Positions 38,065-48,864 of a stretch of DNA of 64,000 nucleotides are shown here, in pieces. Made by a program: the position numbers and the translations under genes. The stretch's first letter is position 1. Each line of letters starts with the position of its first letter. The stretch is from Agaricus subrufescens. Lineage: Eukaryota; Basidiomycota; Agaricomycetes; Agaricales; Agaricaceae. The stretch is taken from assembly GCA_029945375.1 (NCBI GenBank), contig CM057062.1, positions 992,001 through 1,056,000 of the forward strand. The letters run 5' to 3'. The notes beneath the pieces are model-generated. The model saw only the letters and a list, made by a program, of their open reading frames with translations. It ran no database searches and had not been told where the DNA came from.

Positions 38065-38540
38065 GTAGTGTACTTAGACCAGAAAGGAATGATACATTTT
38101 TACACGTTACCTGGGATTGTTAAAGGAATCAGCATAAGGAAAAGAGTTAGCTGCGTAATTGAAGTTCCAGCCTTGACAACACCGCTCTATAATGGATCAT
38201 TCCAAGGGGTTTGCATTACACATACCGACAGCAAGTGAAAATCGTGCCAAGAATATATTGCTTTATCATACTATTAGAGTGAAGATATAAACTATAGAGA
38301 TCATTTCAGCGGTGATTATATATGGAAATGCAACAACAAAAACTTACCAGATGTAGCATCGCATGATGTTCCTGGCAAAACTGCAGGCGCTAAAAACCGT
38401 CAAACGAAGGCTACGATGTAAGATAAAAAATTCCAATGCCGACAGATAACTCTACAGGTAGGATCTATGATATAAAGAAAACAAAATCTAACTCGAAATA
38501 CTGTACCAAGCGTCAATTGATAATTTACAAATTAAAACAT
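38065..38540. other. Convergent intergenic region
   Basis: AT-rich spacer between the plus-strand gene ending at 38064 and the minus-strand gene ending at 38541. Nothing recognised. Confidence 0.4.
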
Positions 38541-41328
38541 TCATGTACTGCAAAACGTGTCAAGAAATTGAGTCGACCATTTTTCCACGGAAGTGTTGGC
38601 TCTCCTAGCATCACCAAAGCCTCGAGTGTTGTTGCGCCATTGGCTGGCCGTGAGAAGGAACTTCGGATTAATGGTGACCTTCTCATCGAGGATGGAAAGA
38701 TGACGGTTCACATAAAGCTCTTCCAAGCGAGGGGGCCAACGGCCTTGGTCATCGCCGCTGCCTTCGAACGTGGAGACCAGAGGGTGCCAAGACTGCTTCC
38801 TGATGCTGGTGCCCACACCTAATACAAGCATTGAGCACAAAAAAACGATATTCTGTTGAAGAACATACCTGTAAAACTTTGATATATACCACATAAGAGG
38901 TCCAGCTCGTTCGTTGTCAAGTCATCATCTACATACTCCACACCATCTTTGTCCCGCGCATAAAAATTAAGAGTATTGTCGTGATGTAGACCCGATGGCC
39001 CCTTCAATGCTTCACTGATACTAATGCCGCCCTCCAAGGCCAAGCGTCGAACATAGCCACCGCGCAAGATAGCTGCACGGCCGCGCTGAGACGTCAACAC
39101 GGACTGACACCTTTGCTTCCAGTATTCGTAATCAGATGGAGTGAATACATGATCGGAAAAGATCATTGGTGTCACAGCGCATGGTAGCTCAGGACGCGCA
39201 AGCTTGAGGCCGGCTCATTTCCGCAAAGTTCGGAATGGGACACCGGATTGTGCCAGTTCGACCGCGATATCTTCGTCATTGAGTTCAGGATGTAGACAAC
39301 AGACCATAGCAGCAGCAGAGGCACTATAAACAGCAATATTCCAAGAGACAGTGGCCAAGCCACCAAAGTCAAACATATATAGGAGCCGGGCACCAGCCCG
39401 CACTCGTTTGATAGAGCGTAAGCGAGGGGAAAACTTGAGAGGATCTGTACATCTTGACGACAGGTCCCAGACAGCTGCCGATGGTTCGCCACCTTCCTTG
39501 CTAGCTAGACTCAACCCAAAGGCAATGCAGGCGTGACCCATTGGCGTTGTCCAGAAAACACTGTTGGGTTTGACGGCACAAGTGCCAATGATAGTGAGCA
39601 GGGCTTTGATGTCAGCAAGTCGCGCTGAATATCCAAATCCTGTGGCTAGTCGGGGGGGCAGAAAACCATAGTATTTCTTCAGAATGTCGAGCACTTCCAG
39701 CTGAGACTGCTCCCATTCGGGGAGGGGTGTTGAAGCGGCTCCTGACGAAGTATGATCTACGGAGGGATTGACGGTGGAGGTGGCGGGTGCGGGAGCCGTT
39801 GGGAGTGTTGTCGCCGCCGACGTTGTAGGGATAGTTGATACAGTCTCAGTAACATGGGCTGGAGAGGTACCAGTGAGAGAGCTTATGCCTCCCTCATCCT
39901 GGCGCAACTCCTGTGCTGGAACTTCGTCTACTTCTTCATCTGATTCCTCGTATGATTCATCGACCCACTCGCTACAAAGAGTCCACTCATTACAAAATGA
40001 ATCGTAGCGTGCTTCACCAGGGCGGGCGTCTTCTAGGGTCTCGCTACGATCTCGCTTTGGAACCAGAGTACGATTGAATTTTGGTGGAGTATCCAGACTC
40101 CACTCCCAGACATACACAGCAGCGCTCACGGTTGGCGGTTTATTTGCACGGTTTAGTCTAGTTTGTCGAGCCACGGGGGTTTCATGAAGTAACATTCGTT
40201 GGTGTCTCTCTTCATGCTTCTTCTCGAACGCCTCCCAAACATCTCGACCCGATCTTTCGACTTGGCACAACCGTCCCTTCTTCCAAACGAGTTTGCTGAT
40301 TTGCGAGGGCGAGGAAGGGGGCCGCTGGTCGTCCTCAGTGGCATTGACTGGTTGCGGACTTGCCGGTTTGAAGTAAGGCTCTGTGAACGACCATGAGTTA
40401 TTACTCAGTACCAATTGATCATACACTACGCACCGTAGGTTTGTGCATCTTCCCACGCATCTTCTGTGCTAGCAGAGTAGGAAGGTATAGAGGGCGAAAT
40501 GACGGTGGTTGCAGCTTGGAGAATTTCGGATGGGGGTACCATTAGGTAAAAGCCATCTCGTTTACTTTGCGCGATTTCTCGAGGACCCCAGCGGTACCAC
40601 ACCGGGATCCCACAGTGATCAAACCACCAAGCTGAGGGTTGGTTTGGCTGATCGTAGGGATTATGTAGAAAGACTCCTGCGCGATTGGCATCCCAGAAAC
40701 GTTGGAGTAGGGGAGCACAGCGCAGGGACTCCCACATGCTTATACGACTCTTGTCCCACGTCACCAGCAGCTTGTACCACTCCGTAGGGGAGATACCCTC
40801 CAAATACTTCGGATCCTCCGGGATTATCTTTAACATCCAGTACAATAGAGCGATCCACATCGCAAACCAGTCTCGACCTTGATGTGCATATTTCCATGTC
40901 TCGGCTTGAGTGGGGTGGCCGTTGGTGTAACCCCATTTTCGGGTAGAATAAGGCTCCAAATAATGAAAGTTGAAATGGCGCGAGAAGATTCCCAGCACCT
41001 CTCGAATCAGATTCTCCACAGCCAACCATCTATTTTGTGAAAGATACGGCAGCTTATATAGCGTGCCATCGTCCTTCTGAAGAAGTTGTCGAGGCATATA
41101 CCCGATATCCTCCACGAGAGCGCCGTTCCAGCATACTGGTCGCCTCGGCTGGAAGCCCAGCCACGGAACCCTCTCAGACCACCAATACGGCACTTCGAAA
41201 GCTTCCATGCCCACATTGTTAAATGAGGTGATGTCGTCGATGTTGAGTTGACCAGGGAGTTGTACATCTCGGTCGCAGTTAGGCGAATAATATAAGTCGC
41301 CATCGATAAGGTAGGCTCGGCCTGGCAT
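38541..41328 (-). pseudogene. Large uncharacterised agaricomycete-family protein, interrupted by one stop
   Basis: Predicted exons: 41328-40434, 40380-38869, 38818-38541, phases agreeing, 894 residues if the single in-frame TGA at 39215-39217 is read through. The N-terminal third has a Trp/Tyr-rich region (VPYWWSERVPWLGFQ, GIPVWYRWGPREIAQSKRDG); the middle is Ser/Thr/Pro-rich and acidic; the C-terminal part contains SVLTSQRGRAAILRGGYVR and the segment DGVEYVDDDLTTNELDLLCG, then SWHPLVSTFEGSG. The RGRAAxLRGG...RLA arrangement matches a very abundant, functionally unknown family in mushroom-forming fungi, as I remember it. The TGA follows FRTLRK, and the same frame continues for over 340 nt past it, so a CGA-to-TGA change is the simplest explanation; a sequencing error is possible. 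No catalytic motif is evident. Confidence 0.68.
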
Positions 41329-42330
41329 TGTTGAAGATCGAAACGAAAAAGTAGAGCGTAGTAGTATTTTAATCAATAGATGATGATACTCCTGGACAGT
41401 CCAAGAGTAAAAAGTGTCGATCCCGGACAGTCCGAGATACGGCGGTTGAGATGGTGGTGGTGGGCGTAGTGAATGAGTTTTTTTTGATTGGATCAGTGAT
41501 TGTATCAAACTGAACTTCGGTCACGTTATAATATCAATAAACAATCATTGATGCCGAGGCATGGCCATCATTATCAACTGATGGACGTGCGTGACTATGT
41601 GATCCGTACGCACCAGCGTGACCGCATAACGGTCACTCATCTCTTTCGCCCCTCACCTCGATTACTCCAAAGGCTCTGTAAGTCACCACCTACCGCATCT
41701 ATCTGCTTATTTTTCTAGTAGGTACGCTATTGCGATAAACTGCCCGAAGTCAAGACTTTCTTTCGACGATGGACGCTCCTCAAACCTCGTGGCACCGGAT
41801 TGTCCGGTGCCTACCTTTGATTATGGCGGGCTCCCGTTGTATACACCTCACCATCCACATGATTCCTTGACTTACCGTCATGATACCAATCGTCTCATAT
41901 TACTCGCTAGTTGGCTCACAATCGCCTCCAAATATCGTGGACTGATACTCGAAGTTGCCCGCAGTAACACCCTATGGCAAGGTAGTGGCAACAACGACCC
42001 CCACTATCATCGTCCTCCCACCCAGTTCTCTAGTAGTTGCAATTCTTACAGGCCATGACATTCCTCCGATGTCAATCGGTTCACCACCGCTACCACCACC
42101 CGCTGTTTGGCTTACGACCCCGTCATTCCAATAAAACGATGTACTGCGACGCCTGATGTCCCTATAGTTCCAGCAGTCAATGTAAAAAAATTTTTTTAAA
42201 TGAATTACGCATCGCCTGTGCTCGGCTCGCTTGATACATAGCCGGTCGGCCAGAAGAAATTTCCGTATCCATCCCTTCCTACATATACCCCACCAGTAGT
42301 TGCCACGCATCATCTTACAACCTTCTCAAC
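41329..42330. other. Divergent intergenic region upstream of the transposase
   Basis: Starts of the 41328 (minus) and 42331 (plus) genes face away from each other. I looked for a terminal inverted repeat of the transposon here and did not find one by eye. No gene supported. Confidence 0.35.
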
Positions 42331-45300
42331 ATGGCGCGTAGAGTAGTATCCAAGGTCAGGTGTCCCTGTGTTTGCCGTGGCATGGTCTCTCCCCGTGTAA
42401 GAGCACGACACTTAGAGTGCCGGTCCAAGGTTGTTGCGCACAACGCAGTGACCGCCTCTCGGCGGCCCCGCTCCCAGCACGCGATAGAAGACATAGCACC
42501 AACCAAAAGGAGACGCCTGGAAGCGCCCCCTTCCTCTGTTGCCCCTCCGTCATCGCCTCCTCCTATTGAAGTTCCGTTTGGGACCGCAGATCATGCATTA
42601 GACGCAGCAGAACCTCCGTCTTCTCCTGTTGCCAACCATTCCTCACTTGAGGAGCCAGTTGGCATTGATGTTATGTGGGCGACTAGAGTGAGAGAGCAAA
42701 TGGGGACGGCGATACAGCGAACTTGGAGACAGTCTCGGTGGACGCAGGAGTCAGATGATGAGGATTCCCAAGAGGGTAATCAAGAACAACCGGAACCTTC
42801 AACAGACGCACTCTATGACTTGTTACTTGCCGACGAAGAGGTTTTGGACGATAATTCTGAAAGCGGTGATGAAACAGATGAAGAAAGTGATGACATCCGT
42901 ACAGACGTGGCAGGCATTACTCTCTGGGACAAAGTTTTGGAACGTTGTAGACGTGAAGTAGCGGCACTGGGTATGTCCTATCCTCGTACCGTATTCACAT
43001 GTATCTCACCTGTCTATAGATGATTCTCCCAGCCTTAGTGAGGCTGATATTGACCTTCTCCTCAAGTATACTCTCAAGATAGAAGATCGCTTAACCGATA
43101 GGACATTTACGAGAATGGCACGCGTATTTCGCAACTGGCATCATGACTCACTCAAAATGACGAAGAAACGCGTTCGTACTTTGTCCGGGTTACAGCCCAT
43201 TCGTTACAGCTGTTGCATCAACAGCTGCGTCTGCTTCACGGGGCCATATGAACATCACACCACATGCCCGAACCCCGAATGCAACGAACCAAGGTTTAAC
43301 GCCAAGGGTCAGCCCCGCAAATATTTTACGTATCTGCCTATCATCCCTCGCCTACTTGCCATGTTATCCTGTCGTGAGCATGCTCAAAAAATGCGTTATC
43401 GAGCAGAGTTTCAACACGAGCCAGGCGTAATCAGAGACGTCTTTGACGGCTCGTATTATCGAGGACTCCTCCAAACTATTGTCCCCACGGGCGATACTGA
43501 CAATAATTTCTTTTACTTCTCGGACGAACGTGACATTGCCCTTGGTCTTTCAACTGACGGGTTTGCCCCCTTCAAGCGACGTAGCCAGACGTGCTGGCCA
43601 ATCGTCCTATTCGTCTATAACCTTGCGCCTGATGTACGTTTCCAAAAGAAGCACCGGTTGAGGGTTGGCGTTATCCCGGGCCCTAAGAAACCATGGGATA
43701 TAGATTCTTATTTCTGGCCGCTTATCCAAGAATTAATTCAACTCGAGGCTGGTGTCAAGGCTTGGGACTCCATTTCCGAGGCGTATTTTCTCCTCCACGC
43801 TTATCTCATTCTCGTTTTCGGTGATATACCTGCCATGGCCCTTGTCATGAACATGAAAGGCTCAAACGCACTTAGTCCATGCCGCGTTTGCAATATCAAG
43901 GGTATATGTAACCATGCTGCAGCTAAAAAAACCTACTACGTTCCCTTACGACGGGACAATCTTGCAAACGCTAACCCAGCTTATTATGATCCAAATAATC
44001 TTCCGATACGGGTTCACCATGAATTGATGGAACAAGCAGTTGCTGTGCAAATGTCGCCCACCAATGCTGCCTTTGAAAACCTCGCAAAGCGGTATGGTAT
44101 CAAGGGCATACCGGTCCTTTCAAATATATCCGCTATTTCGTTCCCCGAATCATTTCCCTTCGATTTCATGCACCTGGTATGGGAAAATCTGATCCCCAAC
44201 TTGATATCGTTTTGGATTGGCGAGTTCAAAGATCTAGACCACAGCAACAAAGGTTATCTAATAGGGCCTCGGGCTTGGGAAGAGATTGGCAAGGCTACGG
44301 AGGAATGTGGGTCAACAATTCCCTCTTCCTTCGGTGCTCGTGTTCCCAATATTGCCAAGAAACAATCGCAGATGTCCGCCGAAATGTATTCGAACTGGAC
44401 ACTTTTCATTGCCCCGATTGTCCTTCGCGGAAGATTCCCGAAGGCGTTGTACTACAAACATTTCATGAAGCTTGTTACGCTCCTCAAGCTATGCCTGTCT
44501 ATGGAAATGAATGAAGATGCGTTACTTCAAATTGAGGAAGGCTTTGTCCACTGGGTATGTGACTACGAACGGTAAGAATAGCTAAAATCTTCGGACGACT
44601 TGTTCTAAATGAAGTACAGGTATTACTACTGTGGTAAACCAGAACGACTCTCTGCCTGCCCCTTGACACTCCACGCATTGCTTCATGTTGCATGGGGTAT
44701 TAGGGTAGCTGGCCCCGTTTGGAGCTACTGGGCATTTCCGATGGAACGCGAATGCAACAATCTCCTCTGTGCTATCAAAAGTCGGCGACACCCCTATGAG
44801 TCTATCAACACATTCATGATTGCGACTGCCCAGCTCGATCAAATCCGACTTTTATACAATTTACAAGATGTGTTAAATCTAGATATTCAAGTGAAAACGA
44901 TGCATCACTTGATCTATAACTCATGTAAGTTGTATCCTGTGGTTGTAATAGTCAGTTATTCACTTGGTAATTAAGATCCCACTTACAAACTTTGGGGCAC
45001 TCGACAGCAAGAAATTCTACCGACGTCTATTTGCAACAAGATTTATGCCAGTTTAGCTACGCGATTTGATACAAAAACAACCGTCGTACGAGCAGCCATT
45101 AAACTCAACGGCCCCCTCCTTCAGTATGGCAAGGTCACTTGTCTTGGGGACGGCGACACCATGGTCGCGCGTGACATTGTTAGGCAGAGCGAAGATAGCC
45201 GAGACGCTTCGTATGTGAAGGTCAGTATCTCTGATTATATAAGAAAAATCCTAACTCAATCCAATGTAGTACATTCTCCGTGTAGATCGCTTTGCCAGAC

Positions 45301-45599
45301 AAAGGAGACGCGAGCCAGAATATGAAAATCGCGTATATTATGGCCAGTTGAAGCGTCTCGTTGTGCTAGACCTACCGGTCATCCCACAACTGAAACTAAA
45401 CTCACCATCCACAATCATCTTTGCGATCATCCAGAGTATGAATACAACAGAAGAAGACGGTATTCCTTACTGCCATGGTGCCTCTGTCATTGAGGCTGTC
45501 GACTTAAACACCGTAGAATGTGTTGTCGGGAGGGTCCGCAATGGCAACAATTGGGGTATCGTGGATCGGAGCGATACAGTAACAGAAGTAGAAGGATGA
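42331..45599 (+). CDS. Tnp2/CACTA-like DNA transposase, apparently intact
   Basis: Predicted exons: 42331-42970, 43020-44571, 44620-44924, 44976-45220, 45270-45599; all GT-AG with matching phases, 1023 residues and no internal stop. N-terminus: a Cys/His finger (CPCVCRGMVSPRVRARHLEC), then an acidic linker. Next a Cys-rich knuckle (CCINSCVCFTGPYEHHTTC, CPNPEC), and the Tnp2-type core: LGLSTDGFAPF, VIPGPKKPWDIDSYFWPLI, GDIPAMALVMNMKGSNALSPC with CRVC, and FPFDFMHLVWENLIPNL. The C-terminal part (PLTLHALLHVAWGIR, GPVWSYWAFPMERECNNLL, VYYGQLKRLVVLDLP) resembles the DUF4218-like half of these transposases. Family knowledge: Tnp2/EnSpm-type transposases cut and paste elements through terminal inverted repeats. 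Candidate catalytic acidic residues are in STDGF and later acidic positions; I cannot assign the triad. Intactness suggests recent activity. Confidence 0.85.
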
Positions 45600-47190
45600 A
45601 TGTACTGAGTAATGGTAGCCTATACAATGGCCAGAGCCGTCCTCGTTTCTGCATGTTAGCAGACGTCGCACGGGGTGGAATAGCTGAACATGACCTTCTC
45701 GTTCGAGCGACGGAGCCAGTGCATCCCTCGGTACCTTTCAAGGATCAAAAACTACCCCCCGACAGTTTCAAGATATCTTATGCAACCTGTAACTCGATAA
45801 AGCAGCGAGAATTTCTTTGATTACCGGTTGGAGTAGGGCGGGTTTCCTCAAGGTGAGTGTACCCATCACAGAGCTCGTCATGCTCCTTTGAACTCGTACT
45901 CAACACTTTGCCTTCAAGTATTTCACAGCGTACCTCTTTATTATCCTCGTTATTGGCAATAGATGGTGGTCAGAGTGCACTGATCGCCATGCAATCTCGT
46001 TTTCGTCGGCCCGAGTTGATGATTACATCGCTACTGGCCTGCGCTCTCCCAGTTGATATCCTGTTCAACTGCTGTCAATCAGAATTTCGTGGAACTAGCA
46101 ACGCTTCGGATGTTGCACAATTGGATCTGGTTTAAGTTCAAGGCATGGGAGGAGACGAGAAATCTCATCGCGATATTCAAATATTTTCCGATCTCTCTAT
46201 ATTGAAAACGACCCCTACATTTCTTCGCAAGCAACTCGCCATCGCATTACCACTGACACCTCAATCCCTTTGTCTCAATTCAAATTTATATCCCTGATAG
46301 AACGCAGAAGATCTTCGCATTCAAAACTTTAAAGACCTCCAATGCGCCGCATCCGATGTTGTTACCAATCTAGCTTGTGGGTTGCAGAATAGTACAGTTG
46401 GAGGATTGTTGAGAAGGCTCTAGAGGCGACCGACACTATGGCTTTCGGCAGGGGTACAGAGTCTCATTTTATGAAGACCTTCCCACCGTCAACCTCACCC
46501 TCCTCGTCTCAATTTTGACCGTCCTCGCCTTCATCTTCTAAGACACCGCAACAATTACTCTTTGAACCCATCATGGATACTAATAAGATTTGTGTTTTTC
46601 TTTCTTGATATACCAAACATACACTAACGACATTCCCCCCCCGGTCGCACAAAGGCAGTATTAATATCGTCGAATCTTCAATGTTGTGCTGCTGTTCAGA
46701 CAGTCGAGACTTTCAAGGTTCGTAGATATTCATCTCCTACTGACTAACTCTAACTGTCCTCTCATCGTCTCTATCCAACACCACCGCCCCCCTTTTCTTA
46801 TCCCTTCCAATACTGCCCAACCACCTCTCCATCTCCTCTTTGCAACCACTGCGATCACTTACCTCCCCATCACATCTAATCCCCTTTCCTCCTTCGCCAC
46901 TCATCTGTTTTCATCCCTTCCAACACTGCTGCCGCAACGTTGCCCTCACCCTCACCCTCACCTTCACTCTCTCCTCTTCGTGACCCCTTGGTGATCAACG
47001 CGGCCGCCACCGTCTCCTCTCACGGCGTCCCCTTCTCAACGCTACCCGACACCCGCACATCGCGGCTACCGCGATCACCGCCCTCCCCAAATCCTTCTCA
47101 TTGGCGACCACCGCCTTCCTCTCCTCAACCACATGCGGCCCCCGCCTCCCTCTCCTCTCTTCAACCATCTGCGAACCCCGCCTTCCCCTC
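45600..47190. other. Non-coding or decayed stretch after the transposase
   Basis: Probably the 3' part of the transposon and its flank. From about 46.5 kb the plus strand becomes pyrimidine-rich, grading into the minisatellite. No gene or terminal repeat is identified. Confidence 0.35.
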
Positions 47191-47199
47191 CTTAATCAC

Positions 47200-47430
47200 G
47201 CGCGGCCCCGCCTCCCTCTCCTCAACCACCTGCAACCCCCCGCCTTCCTCTCCTTGACCACACGCGACCACGCGCGGCCCCTGCCCCTCCTCTCCTCAAC
47301 CACGCGCGGCCCCGCCTCCCTCTCCTCAACCACCTGCAACCCCCGCCTTCCTCTCCTTGACCACACGCGACCACGCGCGGCCCCTGCCCTTCCTCTCCTC
47401 AACCACGCGCAGCCCACGCTTCCCTCTCCT
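47200..47430 (+). repeat. GC-rich minisatellite, unit about 104 bp
   Basis: Two units of about 104 bp: the phrase CACCTGCAACCCC recurs at 47227 and 47331, each embedded in CCTCTCCTCAACCAC and GACCACACGCGACCACGCGC. Shorter subunits of the form CTCCTCAACCAC extend to both sides (47080-47430). Confidence 0.85.
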
Positions 47431-47649
47431 CGACTACGCGCAAACCCCCGCCCTCCATTTCCCCCATCTGCAACCGCCGCCTCCATTCCCAACGCCTTCC
47501 ACCGGCACTTCCACCACCATCCACACTCCTTTCTCCCCCATCCGCGACTACCGCCCTCCCCACCACTTCCATCACCCGCGACCACCTCCGTCTCCCTTCG
47601 CGGCCACCACCCCATCCCTTTGCGGCCCCTTCCTCTCCATCGCCGCCAC

Positions 47650-47970
47650 CATCACCACCCCGCCTTTCCTTCCTCCCATCCGCAACCACCGCCGCAATTC
47701 GCGCTGCCATCCACCACCGTCGCACCACCACCACCACGCCCTTCCTTCCTCCCATCCGCAACGACCGCCGCCATTCGCGTTGCCATCCACCACCGTCGCA
47801 CCACCACCACCACGCCCTTCCTTCCTCCCCTCCGCAACTACCGCTGCCACTCGCACTGCCATCCACCACCGTCGCACTACCGCCACCCCGCCCTTCCTTC
47901 TTCCCATCTGCAACTACCGCCGCCACTCGCGCTGCCATCCACCACCGTCGCACCACCACCACCGCATCCT
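47650..47970 (+). repeat. Minisatellite, unit 75-76 bp, about four copies
   Basis: CCATCCACCACCGTCGCA recurs at about 47708, 47783, 47859 and 47935 (steps 75, 76, 76). The units are pyrimidine-rich on the plus strand, with CCTTCCTTCCTCCCATCCGC between the anchors. The unit length of 75-76 bp keeps long Pro/Arg/His reading frames open, which explains the open frames across this region; I treat those as non-coding. Confidence 0.88.
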
Positions 47971-48172
47971 CTCCTTTTCGCGACTGCCAACCTCCTCCGA
48001 CACCTCGTCCTTCCTACTACCAATGCCGACACTCCTTCGCCCCCTGTACACCGCCCTGTACACGCGAACTAGGCGATTTCAATCGCTAGTTCCTTTTCGA
48101 TTATCCGCCAGCTGCAGATGTATAAGCGACCGTTCAGAACAAACTTCAATTGAAGTTTATCGCATAGCCAGT

Positions 48173-48568
48173 ATGAAGATCGATGGACTTCGAAGAGCAG
48201 ACATAGAGGAAGCCGTTAAGAGGTCTCTGAGGCAAGTTTGGCCTCAAGTAATTGAGTATGTGGCCATAAACAAAATCGAGGGCTCGATCTGGGCACAAAT
48301 CAGGTGAGTGCATTCGTATTTTAATTCCATATTGAGCGCTGAATATCCCTCCTTCAGATGTGACTTCCACCGCTCAGGCTCCCCCGGATCTATTTCAGAT
48401 TCCCCTCACGCAACGCTCCGTTTATACGATGCCTCTTCAAAGCATATCGGAGGCATTCACGTCTATGAAAATCCTGAAAAGCCAGCCTCATTCAAAGGCG
48501 GTATAAAAAAAGTTTCTTATCACGGTCAAAAGCACGGGGATTTAGTTTTTTGTGTTACTACTCAGTGA
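48173..48568 (+). CDS. Small uncharacterised protein (113 residues)
   Basis: Two exons, 48173-48303 and 48358-48568, joined by a 54-nt GT-AG intron (donor GTGAGT, acceptor TTCAG) that splits an Arg codon. The product begins MKIDGLRRADIEEAVKR and contains a helical first half (QVWPQVIEYVAINK) and a second half that looks like beta strands (HATLRLYDASSKHIGGIHVY). It is hydrophilic, has no signal peptide and no family I can name. The start ATG is the first in this frame after the minisatellite; the frame is open upstream only because of repeat composition. It lies 300 bp from the 3' end of N9, on the opposite strand. Confidence 0.55.
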
Positions 48569-48748
48569 TGTAGTTGATTAGTTGCAACAAATATACATAT
48601 CATGGTTTAGTGTTTTGCATGAACAACTCATGTAGCAAGTGTCAAAAACTTTAAAATATCACACTGTGAAACAACAAGTATACTACTGTAGCTGAGGCGC
48701 AGTAAAAAACTTACCTCATTACAATCATAGTACTTTACAGGTGAAAAA

Positions 48749-48793
48749 GTAGTACTTCGACTCCGCTGCAAGAACAGAGTCGTCGAAGTACTA
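48749..48793. repeat. Perfect-stem hairpin
   Basis: GTAGTACTTCGACTC and GAGTCGTCGAAGTACTAC form an inverted repeat (12 bp perfect plus 3) around a 12-nt loop. It sits in the convergent spacer between the 48568 gene and N9. It could be a decayed inverted-repeat element or act in transcription termination; neither is shown. Confidence 0.7.
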
Positions 48794-48864
48794 CTCTCTA
48801 CGGCGTCATTGACTATGTACTGACTATATATAAGTAAAAAACTGTGGGCTCGGGCTCACAGTGA

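Noticed and set aside
38436..38822. Plus-strand open frame of 128 codons
   Set aside because: It is antisense to the last exon of the minus-strand gene at 38541-41328, whose spliced protein fits its family.
41789..42058. Short plus-strand open frame before the transposase
   Set aside because: No conserved features and no splice to the transposase gene; the Cys/His finger at 42331 is the usual N-terminus of this transposase type.
47101..48072. Long Pro/Arg/His-rich open frames on both strands
   Set aside because: They follow the minisatellite units, which lack stop triplets; composition is repeat-driven and no protein family is visible.
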